A stretch of DNA of 64,000 nt from JAEMQF01 sp963791595 (GTDB lineage Bacteria; Pseudomonadota; Gammaproteobacteria; Burkholderiales; Burkholderiaceae_C). The position numbers and the translations under genes were made by a program. Shown piece by piece: positions 45,435-54,239 of the stretch; within the stretch, counting starts at the first letter, position 1, and the number at the start of each line of letters is the position of its first letter. A model generated the notes under the pieces. The model searched no databases and was not told the origin of the DNA. It was given only the letters and a program-made list of their open reading frames with translations. Location: positions 496,001-560,000 of the forward strand of contig CAWBTF010000014.1 in the NCBI GenBank assembly GCA_963791595.1, in the 5' to 3' direction.

Positions 45435-46441
45435 TCGATCACCTCATCGGCGCGCAGCCGCACGGCATACGGAATCGTCAAGCCGAGCGCCTTCGCGGCC
45501 TTCAGGTTGATGATCAGCTCGAAGCGGGTGGGCTGCTCCACCGGCAGGTCGGCAGGCTTGGCGCCCTTCAATATCTTGTCGACGAAGCGCGCCGCCTGGC
45601 GCCAATTCTCGATCAGGTCCGCGCTATAGGAGATCAGCCCACCGGCCTCAACAAACGGCCGCAGATCGTACATGGCGGGCAGTCGGCTCCTGGCCGCCAG
45701 CTCGACGATTCGCTGCCGGTGCGCGAAGGCGATCTCGCCCTGAAGCACGAGCAGCGCGCCGGCGCGCGCATCTGTTGCCGCTTTGAAAGCCGCCGCGATC
45801 GCGCCCGCGTCCTTGATTTCGAGCGAAAGCAGCTTCCAGCCGCGCGACTGGGCCGCCGCCTGGGCCGCCTGCCAAGACGCGCGCGCGCCTTGATCCCAGA
45901 GCACCGCGACGGGCGCCGCGCCCGGGACGAGTTCCTTGAGCAATTCGAGGCGCTTGCCCGTCGTCTCTGGGACTTGGCGGCTCAATCCGGTGAAGTTGCT
46001 GCCCGGATGGCCGAGGCTCTGGACGAGCCCGTCGGCAACCGGGTCGTGGCCGGCCGCCATGACCACCGGGATCGTCGCGGTCGCGTGCTTGAGCGCGAGC
46101 AGCGCTGGCCCAGCGGCGACAATCACATCTACCTGGAGCCGTGCCAGCTCGTTAGCCACGAGGGGATAGCGTTCGGGCGTGCCATCTGCGCCGCGCGGCT
46201 CGGTTACAAAGTGTTGTCCATACACGTAGCCCAACTCGCCCAGCCCGCGAAGAAGGGCCCGTGCGGCAAGGCTCTCCGGCCGGGGCCCGACATAGTCGGA
46301 GGTCGGACCCGTACCGAAGATGCCGATCCGATAAACCGTGCGTGTGGGCTGGGCGAACCCGGCTTTAGAAGCCGCCCACAGCCCTCCGGCGCCGAGCAAG
46401 GCGCGGCGCTTCAGCATTGAACCGACTCCGTCCTTCGTCAT
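45431..46441 (-). CDS. ABC substrate-binding protein (ABC_sub_bind family), first in the array
   Basis: A 336-residue binding protein: MTKDGVGSMLKRRALLGAGG with a signal sequence, VYRIGIFGTGPTSDYVGPRP, LARLQVDVIVAAGPALLALK, GLVQSLGHPGSNFTGLSRQV and the tail ILKGAKPADLPVEQPTRFEL. It is the promoter-proximal gene of the array; GGAGG (in TTCCTTCC-type complement) lies just before the ATG at 46441. The 200 bp upstream (46442-46641) contain no gene and presumably the promoter. Confidence 0.87.
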   Translation of the reverse strand: MTKDGVGSMLKRRALLGAGGLWAASKAGFAQPTRTVYRIGIFGTGPTSDYVGPRPESLAARALLRGLGELGYVYGQHFVTEPRGADGTPERYPLVANELARLQVDVIVAAGPALLALKHATATIPVVMAAGHDPVADGLVQSLGHPGSNFTGLSRQVPETTGKRLELLKELVPGAAPVAVLWDQGARASWQAAQAAAQSRGWKLLSLEIKDAGAIAAAFKAATDARAGALLVLQGEIAFAHRQRIVELAARSRLPAMYDLRPFVEAGGLISYSADLIENWRQAARFVDKILKGAKPADLPVEQPTRFELIINLKAAKALGLTIPYAVRLRADEVIE

Positions 46442-46641
46442 TCGATACCTCCTTCCTTGGGGCTGCGCGAGGCGCATCGGGCAGCAGCTGCTTGCTTGAC
46501 CAGGTGCATTGGAGTCGTTTCGATCGTCGCACGGCGGCCGCATCGGCGCCAAGCCGGTCGAACCCGCGCCTGAGCCGCAACACGGCTGAATCGTCAAACA
46601 TGGCGCGGGCGGCGACCGTGTCAACCTGCGCTTGTCTGCAT

Positions 46642-48054
46642 TCACCGGCGCGGCGCGGCAAACCACGCGCCACGCGCAACCGCCGTCGCATTGATAAGCC
46701 CGTAGGCCACGAGTGCCAGCGCCTGCACCGCAAACACTGCAGCCAAGCCGCCACCCAGGCGCAACGCCAGCCAGCCGCCGCACGCGGCCACAGTCAGCCG
46801 CACCAGGTTGCCGACGATGGGCCAGAACAAGCGCCCTGCGCCTTGCGAAGCGAAATAGAGCAACAGCGCCAGGCCGAAGAAGCCGTAGGTCGGCCCGACC
46901 CAGCGCAGGTACTGCTCGCCGGCTTCGAGCATCGCCGGGTCGGTGTCGAACAGGCCGAGCCACGCGCGCGGGAAGAACGCTGCAGCCAAGCCGATCGCCT
47001 CCGTCATCGCCGCGGCGATGGCCGCGCCCGTCCACGCCGCGCGCAGCGCGCGCTCGCGCAACCCCGCGCCGATGCAGGTGCCGACCATCGCGACGAGCGG
47101 CGCGCCGAAGCCGAACACGAGCGGCACGAGCAGGTACTCAATCCGCGCGGCGGTGCCGTAGCCGGCAATCGCCGCCGGGCCGAAGTTGCCCACCAGTCCT
47201 GTGCCCACGGCGATCGTCACGTTCGTCGCGATGGCTGAGATCGCACCGGCCAAGCCGACGCGCAGGATGTCGGCGAACAATTTGGCGCGAAAGCGCGTTG
47301 TCGATGCGGCGTCGGCCTGCGCTGCGACGATGGCGCTGAACGGCCGCAGCAGGCTGTGCCGCGACATCAGGTATCCAATGAGAACCAGCGTGCCCAGCGC
47401 GTAGTAGAGAAGCAGCGCGATCGCGCCGCCGGCAATGCCCAGGGCCGGCACCGGCCCCCAGCCGAAGATCAGCAGCGCCGACAGTGGCACAAGCAGCAGC
47501 GTGCCGATACCGCTCACCTGCGCCGGCAGCGCCATGTTGCCGGTGCCGCGCAGGGCAGACGCGAGCGCGTTGAAGAGCCAGATCAGCGCGGCGCCGCCAA
47601 ACACCCAATTCGAGTAGAGCAGCGCGGCGGCCAGCGACGCGCCGCTGCCGCCCATGTGCGCATAGAGCCACGGCCCGCCGAGCCACGCGGCGAGCGTGAA
47701 TGCGACGCCGAAGCCGAGCGCGATGGCGACGGCGTGCAGCACGAGGGCGTTCGCATCGTCGCGGCGTCGACCGCCGAGAGCGCGCGCGATTGCCGACGAA
47801 ATGCCGCCGCCGATCGCGCCGGCCGACAGCATCTGCGTCAGCATCACCGCGGGGAAAACGAGCGCCATGCCGGCGAGCGCGTCGGTGCCCAACTTGCCGA
47901 TGAAGTAGGTCTCGATCAGCCCGGCCGCGGCCTGCGCGAACATCAGCAGCACGTTGGGAACGGCCATGCGCAGCAGCGTGCGCGTGATCGGCGCTTCGAG
48001 CAGCGCGTGGGTGCGCGCGTCGTGGGCGTGCGGCGGCGCGGCCGGCGTGCTCAC
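46642..48054 (-). CDS. MATE family multidrug/metabolite efflux transporter
   Basis: A 470-residue, twelve-helix MATE protein. Typical stretches: ITRTLLRMAVPNVLLMFAQA, LAGMALVFPAVMLTQMLSAG, GGAISSAIAR-like GGISSAIARALGGRRRDDAN, and in the second half GFGAPLVAMVGTCIGAGLRE. It exports cations or drugs in exchange for Na+ or H+. The start is taken as the GTG at 48054, which overlaps the EamA stop (GTGA); the frame is open further upstream but not family-like. It forms a chain with the EamA and M81 genes. Confidence 0.92.
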   Translation of the reverse strand: MSTPAAPPHAHDARTHALLEAPITRTLLRMAVPNVLLMFAQAAAGLIETYFIGKLGTDALAGMALVFPAVMLTQMLSAGAIGGGISSAIARALGGRRRDDANALVLHAVAIALGFGVAFTLAAWLGGPWLYAHMGGSGASLAAALLYSNWVFGGAALIWLFNALASALRGTGNMALPAQVSGIGTLLLVPLSALLIFGWGPVPALGIAGGAIALLLYYALGTLVLIGYLMSRHSLLRPFSAIVAAQADAASTTRFRAKLFADILRVGLAGAISAIATNVTIAVGTGLVGNFGPAAIAGYGTAARIEYLLVPLVFGFGAPLVAMVGTCIGAGLRERALRAAWTGAAIAAAMTEAIGLAAAFFPRAWLGLFDTDPAMLEAGEQYLRWVGPTYGFFGLALLLYFASQGAGRLFWPIVGNLVRLTVAACGGWLALRLGGGLAAVFAVQALALVAYGLINATAVARGAWFAAPRR

Positions 48055-48974
48055 GCCGCCGCCTCGGCGGGTGGTTTCGCGCCCACCGGCAGCAACATCA
48101 GCGCTGCGGCGCTGAGAACGAGCACGAAGCCCAGCCAATCGGCGGCGCTCGGCCGGTCACCGACGAGCAGCATCGCGCCGATCACACCGACCACGGGCGC
48201 GGCGAGCACGGTCAGCGACGACGCGGTGGCGCTCAACACCTCGAGCAGCCGCGCCCAGAGCACGTAGCCGAGCGCCATCGCGATGGCGATGTGGTAGGCC
48301 ATCGCCCAGGCGATCCGCGGCGGCCATTGCAGCGGAAGCCTCTCGCCCGCGAGGCCGGCGGCGACGACGCCCATCACGCCGCCGAACACAAGTTGCCAGG
48401 CGGTGATGACGATGCGGTCTCCCACCGGCGGCCAGCGTTTCGTCGCCACCGTTCCCGCGGCCCAGCCCAGCGCCGCGAGCAGCGGGAACAGCAGGCCGAG
48501 CAGCGCCACCTGCGGGCCCGTGCCCGAGGGCGCGAACCAGCCGCGCAGCACCGGCCACGCCAGCACCGCGATGCCGGCGCTGCCCAGGCCGAGCGCGAGC
48601 GTGCCGCGCCGGCCCGGCCGCTCGCCGAGCCAGAGCCACGCGAGCAGGGCCGACATCATCGGCATCGTGTACGTCAGCACCGCGGCGCGCGACGTGCTGG
48701 TGTGCAGCTGCGCGAACGCGGTGCAGAAATTGAACGCGGCGATCGTGAGCAATCCGCCCACCACGATGCCCGGCCAGGCGCCGGGCGGCGGGCGCAGCCT
48801 TTTGCCTTGGACCAGCGCGATCGCCGCGAGCAGCAACGCGCCACCGGTGAGGCCGATGCCGCGCAGCGTGAACGGCGGTACCGCGGCGAGGATGATCTTG
48901 ATCGCCGGCCAGTTCAGGCCCCATGACAGCGCGAGCAGCGGGGCGATCAGGACCGGGCGCAGCAACGCGCTCAC
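48051..48974 (-). CDS. EamA/DMT family transporter
   Basis: A 307-residue, ten-helix drug/metabolite transporter made of two EamA repeats: LLALSWGLNWPAIKIILAAV, LRGIGLTGGALLLAAIALVQ, AVLTYTMPMMSALLAWLWLG and, in the second repeat, GWAAGTVATKRW and LSATASSLTVLAAPVVGVIG. Such proteins export amino acids or metabolites. The GTG start at 48974 overlaps the M81 peptidase stop (GTGA). A long upstream extension of the frame is antisense-like and was not included. Confidence 0.92.
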   Translation of the reverse strand: MSALLRPVLIAPLLALSWGLNWPAIKIILAAVPPFTLRGIGLTGGALLLAAIALVQGKRLRPPPGAWPGIVVGGLLTIAAFNFCTAFAQLHTSTSRAAVLTYTMPMMSALLAWLWLGERPGRRGTLALGLGSAGIAVLAWPVLRGWFAPSGTGPQVALLGLLFPLLAALGWAAGTVATKRWPPVGDRIVITAWQLVFGGVMGVVAAGLAGERLPLQWPPRIAWAMAYHIAIAMALGYVLWARLLEVLSATASSLTVLAAPVVGVIGAMLLVGDRPSAADWLGFVLVLSAAALMLLPVGAKPPAEAAA

Positions 48975-50476
48975 GGCCGGCGCCGTGTGGTCGTGGCCAG
49001 CTTGCGCCACGGCAGGTCGGCCGGGTCCGCCGCCATCGGGCCCGCCGCCTTCGCGACGAGCACGTGACTCGCGTGCGGCTGGAAGTCGGCGCGGAAGTGG
49101 TTCGAGCTCTTCACGACCACGATGCGCATGTGCTCGGCGTGGATGCCCACCATGCGCAGCAGCTCGCGATCCAGCAACTGCTTCTTGCCGCTGACGACCG
49201 CGACGCGCACGCCGTCGATTTCCAGACACGCGCTTGGGCCCAGGCGTACCGTCAGGCCGGTCATCATCGGGCCGGTCAGGGTGCATTTGCCGTCGCTCAG
49301 CGCGGTAACTTTGAATCGGCCTCGCAAGGGTGGGTCGCTGCTCTGCCCGGTGAAGGTGGGCACCGCCGTGCCGAGCGCAAGCTCGATTTCAGCACCGATA
49401 CCCGCTTCATGCGCGGTGCGCGCGGCGGGTGCATCGAACATCAGACCCAACGCCACCTCGCCGGGGAAGCGCTTGCCCGCACCTTGCGCGAGCAGCGCGT
49501 GCAGCATGCCGGTGGTGTTGCTGTCGCCGCCGGCGCCGGGGTTGTCTTGGGTGTCGGCAATCACGACCGGCTTGGCCGCGCCGTCGGCCAGGCGCAGCGC
49601 CTGCGTCACCGCGTCGCGCGCTTCCAGGAATTCGAGCTTCCACTGGCTGGGTTCGGCGACGCGCGCATACAACTGCCCCACCGCGCGCTGCGCCATGGCG
49701 CCATGGCCCCAGACCATCGGCGCGCACTCGGCGAAGTCGGCCGCCGGAAAGCCCATGCAGAAGCTCGACACGGTGCCGTGTTCGCGGTCGATCGCGCCCA
49801 GCTCGTCGTACAGCGCTTTGGCTGGCTCGGTCCACGTGCTTTGCGCGTTCAGCGGAATCAGGAACGGCAGGCGCCTGGAGTGCATCGGCTCGCGGCCGCC
49901 GGCCTTGAAGCGCCGTGCCAGCAGCTCAGCCGCGCGCTCGCCGGTGGCGGCCATGTCGACATGCGGATAGGTGCGGTAGGCGACCAGCGCGTCCGCCTCC
50001 ATCAGCATGCGCTGCGTGACGTTGGCGTGCAGGTCGAGGCTCGCGACGATCGGCAGTTTCGGGCCGACGAGCGCGCGCAGCCGCGCCAGCAGCTCGCCTT
50101 CGCTGTCATCATGATGTTCGGCCACCGCGGCGCCGTGCAGGTCGAGGTAGATCGCGTCCAGGCCCTTGGCGTCGGCGAGTGCGGCGCGCGCGTCTTCGCA
50201 GATGGCCCCGGCGATGCGCTCGAACGCATCGCGCGTCACATACGAAGACGGGATCGCGCCGGCCCAGCACGAGGGCAACAGCATCCAGCCGAAGCGCCTG
50301 GCGGCGTCGATGAAACCCGCCACCGGAATGTTGATGCCGCTCAACTGCTCGACCATCGCCGCGCCGCGCACAAAGGCGGGAAACGAATCTCCGCGCGAGA
50401 ACGCGGCCCAATCGGCCAGACTCGGCGCGAAGGTATTGGTTTCGTGTTGGTAGCCGGCGATCAGGATTTGCGCCAT
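48971..50476 (-). CDS. M81 family metallopeptidase (MlrC-like)
   Basis: A 501-residue protein with the M81/MlrC layout: MAQILIAGYQHETNTFAPSL with the HETNTF motif, LDAIYLDLHGAAVAEHHDD with DLHGA, SLDLHANVTQRMLMEAD and VVIADTQDNPGAGGDSNTTG with the DNPGAG motif. MlrC degrades the linear microcystin product in Sphingomonas; most relatives have unknown, probably small-peptide or amide substrates. It is first in a chain with the two exporters, divergent from the Bug gene at 50651. Confidence 0.93.
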   Translation of the reverse strand: MAQILIAGYQHETNTFAPSLADWAAFSRGDSFPAFVRGAAMVEQLSGINIPVAGFIDAARRFGWMLLPSCWAGAIPSSYVTRDAFERIAGAICEDARAALADAKGLDAIYLDLHGAAVAEHHDDSEGELLARLRALVGPKLPIVASLDLHANVTQRMLMEADALVAYRTYPHVDMAATGERAAELLARRFKAGGREPMHSRRLPFLIPLNAQSTWTEPAKALYDELGAIDREHGTVSSFCMGFPAADFAECAPMVWGHGAMAQRAVGQLYARVAEPSQWKLEFLEARDAVTQALRLADGAAKPVVIADTQDNPGAGGDSNTTGMLHALLAQGAGKRFPGEVALGLMFDAPAARTAHEAGIGAEIELALGTAVPTFTGQSSDPPLRGRFKVTALSDGKCTLTGPMMTGLTVRLGPSACLEIDGVRVAVVSGKKQLLDRELLRMVGIHAEHMRIVVVKSSNHFRADFQPHASHVLVAKAAGPMAADPADLPWRKLATTTRRRP

Positions 50477-50650
50477 GTTCAGTCAGTCGGGGATTGCATA
50501 CACTGCGGTGCAGCCCGGGCCGGACACGCGCAACAAGGTCGCCCAGTGTACGCAGGCGCACGACGCCGCGGCGCGCGCGCGCAGGTTCGCATACGACAAG
50601 AATGGAGTCCCAGAGCAAGCGAGAAGAACCACATTTAGCTGTCCGCCGCC

Positions 50651-51615
50651 GTGTCGGCCTTGGCCGTCGGCTTGGCGCTGGCTCTGCCGGCGCCGTCGCA
50701 AGCGCAGGCCTGGCCCAGCAAGACGATCACGCTCGTGATCCCGTTCGCCGCGGGCGGGCCGACCGATGTGATGGGGCGCACGCTGTCGGTGGCGCTCACC
50801 AAAGCGCTGGGCCAAAGCGTCGTCGTCGAGAACAAGGTCGGCGCCGGCGGCACCATCGCCGCAGGCCATGTGGCCAAGTCCGCGCCCGACGGCTACACCT
50901 TCTTCCTGCACCACAACGGCATGGCGAGTTCGACCGCGCTGTACCGCAAGCTCGCCTTCAACCCGCTCACCGATTTCGAATACGTGAGCCAGGTGGCCGA
51001 TGTGCCGATGACGATGCTCGCGCGCAAGGATTTCCCGGCGGCCACCTTCCCCGAGATGGTCACCTACATCAAGGCGAACGCGGCGAAGATCAACCTCGCC
51101 AACGCCGGCCTGGGTGCCGTGTCGCACCTGTGCGGCATGCTGTTCCAGCAAGCGATCGGCGTGGACCTGCAGACGATTCCGTTCCAGGGCACGGCGCCGG
51201 CGCTGAACGCGCTTGCTCGGCGGCCAGGTCGACGTGATGTGCGACCAGACGACGCAGACGATTCCGCACATCAAGGCCGGCTCGGTGAAGTTCTACGGCG
51301 TCACGACCAAGCAGCGCATCAAGGCGCTGCCCGACGCGCCGACGCTTGCGCGAGCAAGGGCTGAAGGACTTCGAGATGGTCGTCTGGCACGGCATCTACG
51401 CGCCCAAGGGAACGCCGGCCGACATCATGACGAAGATGAACACCGCGCTGCGCGCTGCGCTGAAAGACCCCGACGTGATGGCGCGCTTCGCCGAACTCGG
51501 CGCCGAGATCGTGCCGGAGGCCAAGCAGACGCCGGCCGGGCTTCAAACCTGGCTGAAGAGCGAGATCGACCGCCTTGGCCCGCTGATCCGGGCCGCCGGC
51601 AAGTTCGCGGATTGA
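50651..51615 (+). CDS. Bug/TctC family periplasmic binding protein (two frameshifts)
   Basis: About 320 residues in three frames: a signal peptide (VSALAVGLALALPAPSQAQ) and AWPSKTITLVIPFAAGGPTD, VVVENKVGAGGTIAAGHVAK, then LGGQVDVMCDQTTQTIPHIK, then GLKDFEMVVWHGIYAPKGTP and LIRAAGKFAD. One-base shifts near 51215 and 51343 join them. The start is uncertain: the GTG at 50651 gives a short signal peptide, and a TAG 15 bases upstream blocks extension, so the 5' end may also be altered. It is an orphan binding protein without TctAB. Confidence 0.82.
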
Positions 51616-51631
51616 AAGACTGGACTGCCTC

Positions 51632-51671
51632 GCTCGCCCTCCCCTCAGGGAGAGGGCTGGGGTGAGGGCTG
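51632..51671. repeat. Short GC-rich palindromic repeat at the end of the dipeptide operon
   Basis: CCCTCCCCTCAGGGAGAGGG forms a hairpin and is followed by CTGGGGTGAGGGCTGG. This is the look of a widespread intergenic repeat of Proteobacteria. It overlaps the 3' end of the ATPase gene on the minus strand, where it codes for PSPQPSP and supplies the stop at 51645. It may also act as a transcript end for the converging genes. Confidence 0.6.
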
Positions 51672-53300
51672 GTGGCCGAACGCAAAGCCCCGCCCCGGCG
51701 CGGCGGCAAACAGCGCCTTCGTGTACTCATGCTGCGGCGCGCCGAAGACGCGGTGTGCCGGGCCGTATTCGACGATTCGGCCTTGCGACATCACCGCGAG
51801 CTGGTCGCACACCTGGGAGGCGACGCGCAAGTCATGCGTGATGAACAGCATCGCCAGGTTCAGGCGCGAGCGGATTTCTTCGAACAGTTGCAGCACCTGG
51901 GCCTGGACTGAAACGTCGAGCGCGGAGACGGCTTCGTCGGCGATCAGCAGCTCCGGCTCCATCATCAGCGCGCGCGCGATGCAGATGCGCTGGCGCTGGC
52001 CGCCCGAGAACTGGTGCGGGTAGCGCTGCATCGCGCTCACGTCCATTCGCACCAGCTCGAGCAGCGCGTGCGCCTTGGTCAACGCTGCCTCGCGCGCCAG
52101 GCCGTAGTTCATCGGCCCTTCGATCAGCGCCTCGCCGACGGTGCGGCGCGGGTTCAGCGAGCGGTACGGGTCCTGGAACACGATCTGCACGCGTTTGCGC
52201 AGCGGGCGCAAGGTGGCGGCGTTCATCATCGCGATGTCGGTGCCGGCCGCGCCCTCACCGCCCAGCAGCACCGAGCCGCCGCTCGGGTCGATCAGGCGCA
52301 CGATGCAGCGCGCCACGGTCGACTTGCCCGAGCCCGATTCGCCGACGATGCCCAGCGTCTGGCCGCGCCGGATTTCGAAGTCCACATCCTGCGCGGCGTG
52401 CACCGTGCGGCGCTTGCCGAACCAGCTGCTGTCGTGATACGTCTTGGCCAGGCCTTTGACGCGCAACACGACCGGCGCGTTCGGGTCGCTCGGGCGCTCG
52501 TTGAGCTGCAGCGTCGGCACCGCCGCCATCAGCATGCGCGTGTAGTCGTGTTGCGGGCGCTGCAGCACGTCGTGCTTCGCGCCGAGCTCGACCAGATCGC
52601 CCAGGCGCAGCACGGCGACGCGCTGCGCCACTTCCGCAACGACGCCGAAGTCGTGCGTGATGAACAGCACCCCGGTGCCGTGCCGGGCCTGCAAGTCGAG
52701 CACGAGCTTGAGGATCTGTGCCTGCGTCGTCACGTCGAGTGCCGTCGTGGGTTCGTCGGCGATCAGCAGCACCGGTTCGAGCACCAGCGCCATCGCGATC
52801 ATGATGCGCTGGCGCTGCCCGCCCGAGAGCTGGTGCGGGTAGCTCGCGAGCATGCGTTCGGGGTCGGGCAGCAGCACTTCCTGCACGATCGCGAGCACCT
52901 TGGCGCGGCGCTCGGCGGGGCTGAGCTGGGTGTGCTGGCGCAGCACTTCGTCGATCTGGTCGCCGCAGGTCATCACCGGGTTCAACGCCGTCATCGGCTC
53001 CTGGAAGATCATCGCCATGCGCGTCGCGCGCAGTTCGCGCAGCCGCGAAAGCGGCGCGTGCGTGATGTCTTCGCCTTGCAGCACGATGCGCCCGGCACTC
53101 ACCGGCAGCGCCTTGGGCAGCAGGCCCATCACGCCCTGCGCGATCACCGATTTGCCCGAGCCCGATTCGCCGACCAGGCAGACGATTTCGCCCGGCTGCA
53201 CGCTGAACGACACGTTGCGCACGGCGGTCGTGCGGTCGCTGCCGGGGGGCAGGTCGATCGTGAGGCCGGTGACTTCGAGGATCGGCTGTTTCGCGCTCAT
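51645..53300 (-). CDS. Dipeptide/oligopeptide ABC transporter ATPase, fused double domain
   Basis: A 551-residue protein with two complete ATPase domains, like GsiA/YejF. Domain 1: Walker A GESGSGKS, signature LSGGQRQRIMIAMAL, Walker B LLIADEPTTALDVTTQ and switch LFITHDFGVVAEVAQ. Domain 2, from about residue 280: Walker A GESGSGKST, FSGGQRQRICIARAL, LLIADEAVSALDVSVQ and LFITHDLRVASQVCD. It powers uptake through the two permeases upstream in the operon. The ATG at 53300 overlaps the dppC stop (ATGA). The last residues (PSPQPSP) derive from a repeat, so the natural stop was probably lost. Confidence 0.93.
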   Translation of the reverse strand: MSAKQPILEVTGLTIDLPPGSDRTTAVRNVSFSVQPGEIVCLVGESGSGKSVIAQGVMGLLPKALPVSAGRIVLQGEDITHAPLSRLRELRATRMAMIFQEPMTALNPVMTCGDQIDEVLRQHTQLSPAERRAKVLAIVQEVLLPDPERMLASYPHQLSGGQRQRIMIAMALVLEPVLLIADEPTTALDVTTQAQILKLVLDLQARHGTGVLFITHDFGVVAEVAQRVAVLRLGDLVELGAKHDVLQRPQHDYTRMLMAAVPTLQLNERPSDPNAPVVLRVKGLAKTYHDSSWFGKRRTVHAAQDVDFEIRRGQTLGIVGESGSGKSTVARCIVRLIDPSGGSVLLGGEGAAGTDIAMMNAATLRPLRKRVQIVFQDPYRSLNPRRTVGEALIEGPMNYGLAREAALTKAHALLELVRMDVSAMQRYPHQFSGGQRQRICIARALMMEPELLIADEAVSALDVSVQAQVLQLFEEIRSRLNLAMLFITHDLRVASQVCDQLAVMSQGRIVEYGPAHRVFGAPQHEYTKALFAAAPGRGFAFGHQPSPQPSP

Positions 53301-54239
53301 ACCCGCTTTGCCATCTTCGGGTCCAACGTATCGCGCAACCCATCGCCCAGAATGTTCACCGCGAGCACCGTCACGGCGAGAAAGATGCCGGGGAAAAAGA
53401 TGTTGTGCGGGTACTCGTTGAACTGGGCGCGGCCTTCGGCCATCACGTTGCCCCAGGTCGGGATGTCGGGCGGCAGGCCGACGCCGAGGAACGACAGGAT
53501 CGCCTCGACCAGAATCCCCGACGCGCAAATGAACGTTCCCTGCACGACGAGCGGCGCCACCGTGTTGGGCAGGATGTGGCGCAACATGATCTTCCAGGTT
53601 GGCGTGCCGAGCGACACCGCGGCCTCGACGTAAGGCTCCTCGCGGATCGTCAGTACGAGCGAGCGCACGAGGCGCGTGACGCGCGGGATTTCGGGGACCG
53701 CGATCGCGATCACGACGGTGAGCAGGCTGCCCTTCCACATCGCCACCAGCGCGATCGCGATCAGGATCGCCGGAATCGCCATCACGCCGTCCATCACGCG
53801 CATCAGCACGCCGTCGACCCAGCGCAGGTAACCCGCGAGCTAAGCCGAACACGATGCCGAACGCAAGCGCGACGCACGCCGTGAACAGGCCGACGATCAG
53901 CGACACCTGGGTGCCGTAGATGACGCGGCTGTAGATGTCGCGGCCGAAGCTGTCCGAACCCATCAGGAAGCGGTGCTTCAGCGTTTCGCCCTCGAGCGTC
54001 GTGATCTCGCCGGTCTTGCCCGGCAGCAGGTCGCGGCTCGCCGGGTCGAACAGCGACGGGTCGACGGTGCCGAGCCACGGCGCGAGCAGGGCGATGGCGA
54101 CGAGCACCAGCAGCACGATGCCGCCGATGCGCACCGACAGGTTGCGCCGCACGCGCATCCAGGCGCTGGGCTGGATGCGCACCGTCGCGGCTTCGACCGA
54201 CAGTGTTTCGAAGGCGGAGGGTGCGATGGCGTCGGACAT
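53297..54239 (-). CDS. dppC: Dipeptide-type ABC permease DppC (frameshifted)
   Basis: A permease of about 313 residues in two frames: RVRRNLSVRIGGIVLLVLVA and LMGSDSFGRDIYSRVIYGTQ, then, after a shift near 53842, LMRVMDGVMAIPAILIAIAL, the coupling loop YVEAAVSLGTPTWKIMLRHI and ILSFLGVGLPPDIPTWGNVM. The GxDxxGRDxxSR motif is the DppC hallmark. The start at 54239 directly abuts the dppB stop. As sequenced, the first frame would read on into the ATPase gene and fuse the two proteins, an artefact of the shift. Confidence 0.87.

Noticed and set aside
51645..54239. A single 864-codon DppC-ATPase fusion protein
   Set aside because: The fusion appears only because of the shift near 53842. The rest of DppC lies in the other frame and ends with an ATGA overlap at the ATPase start.
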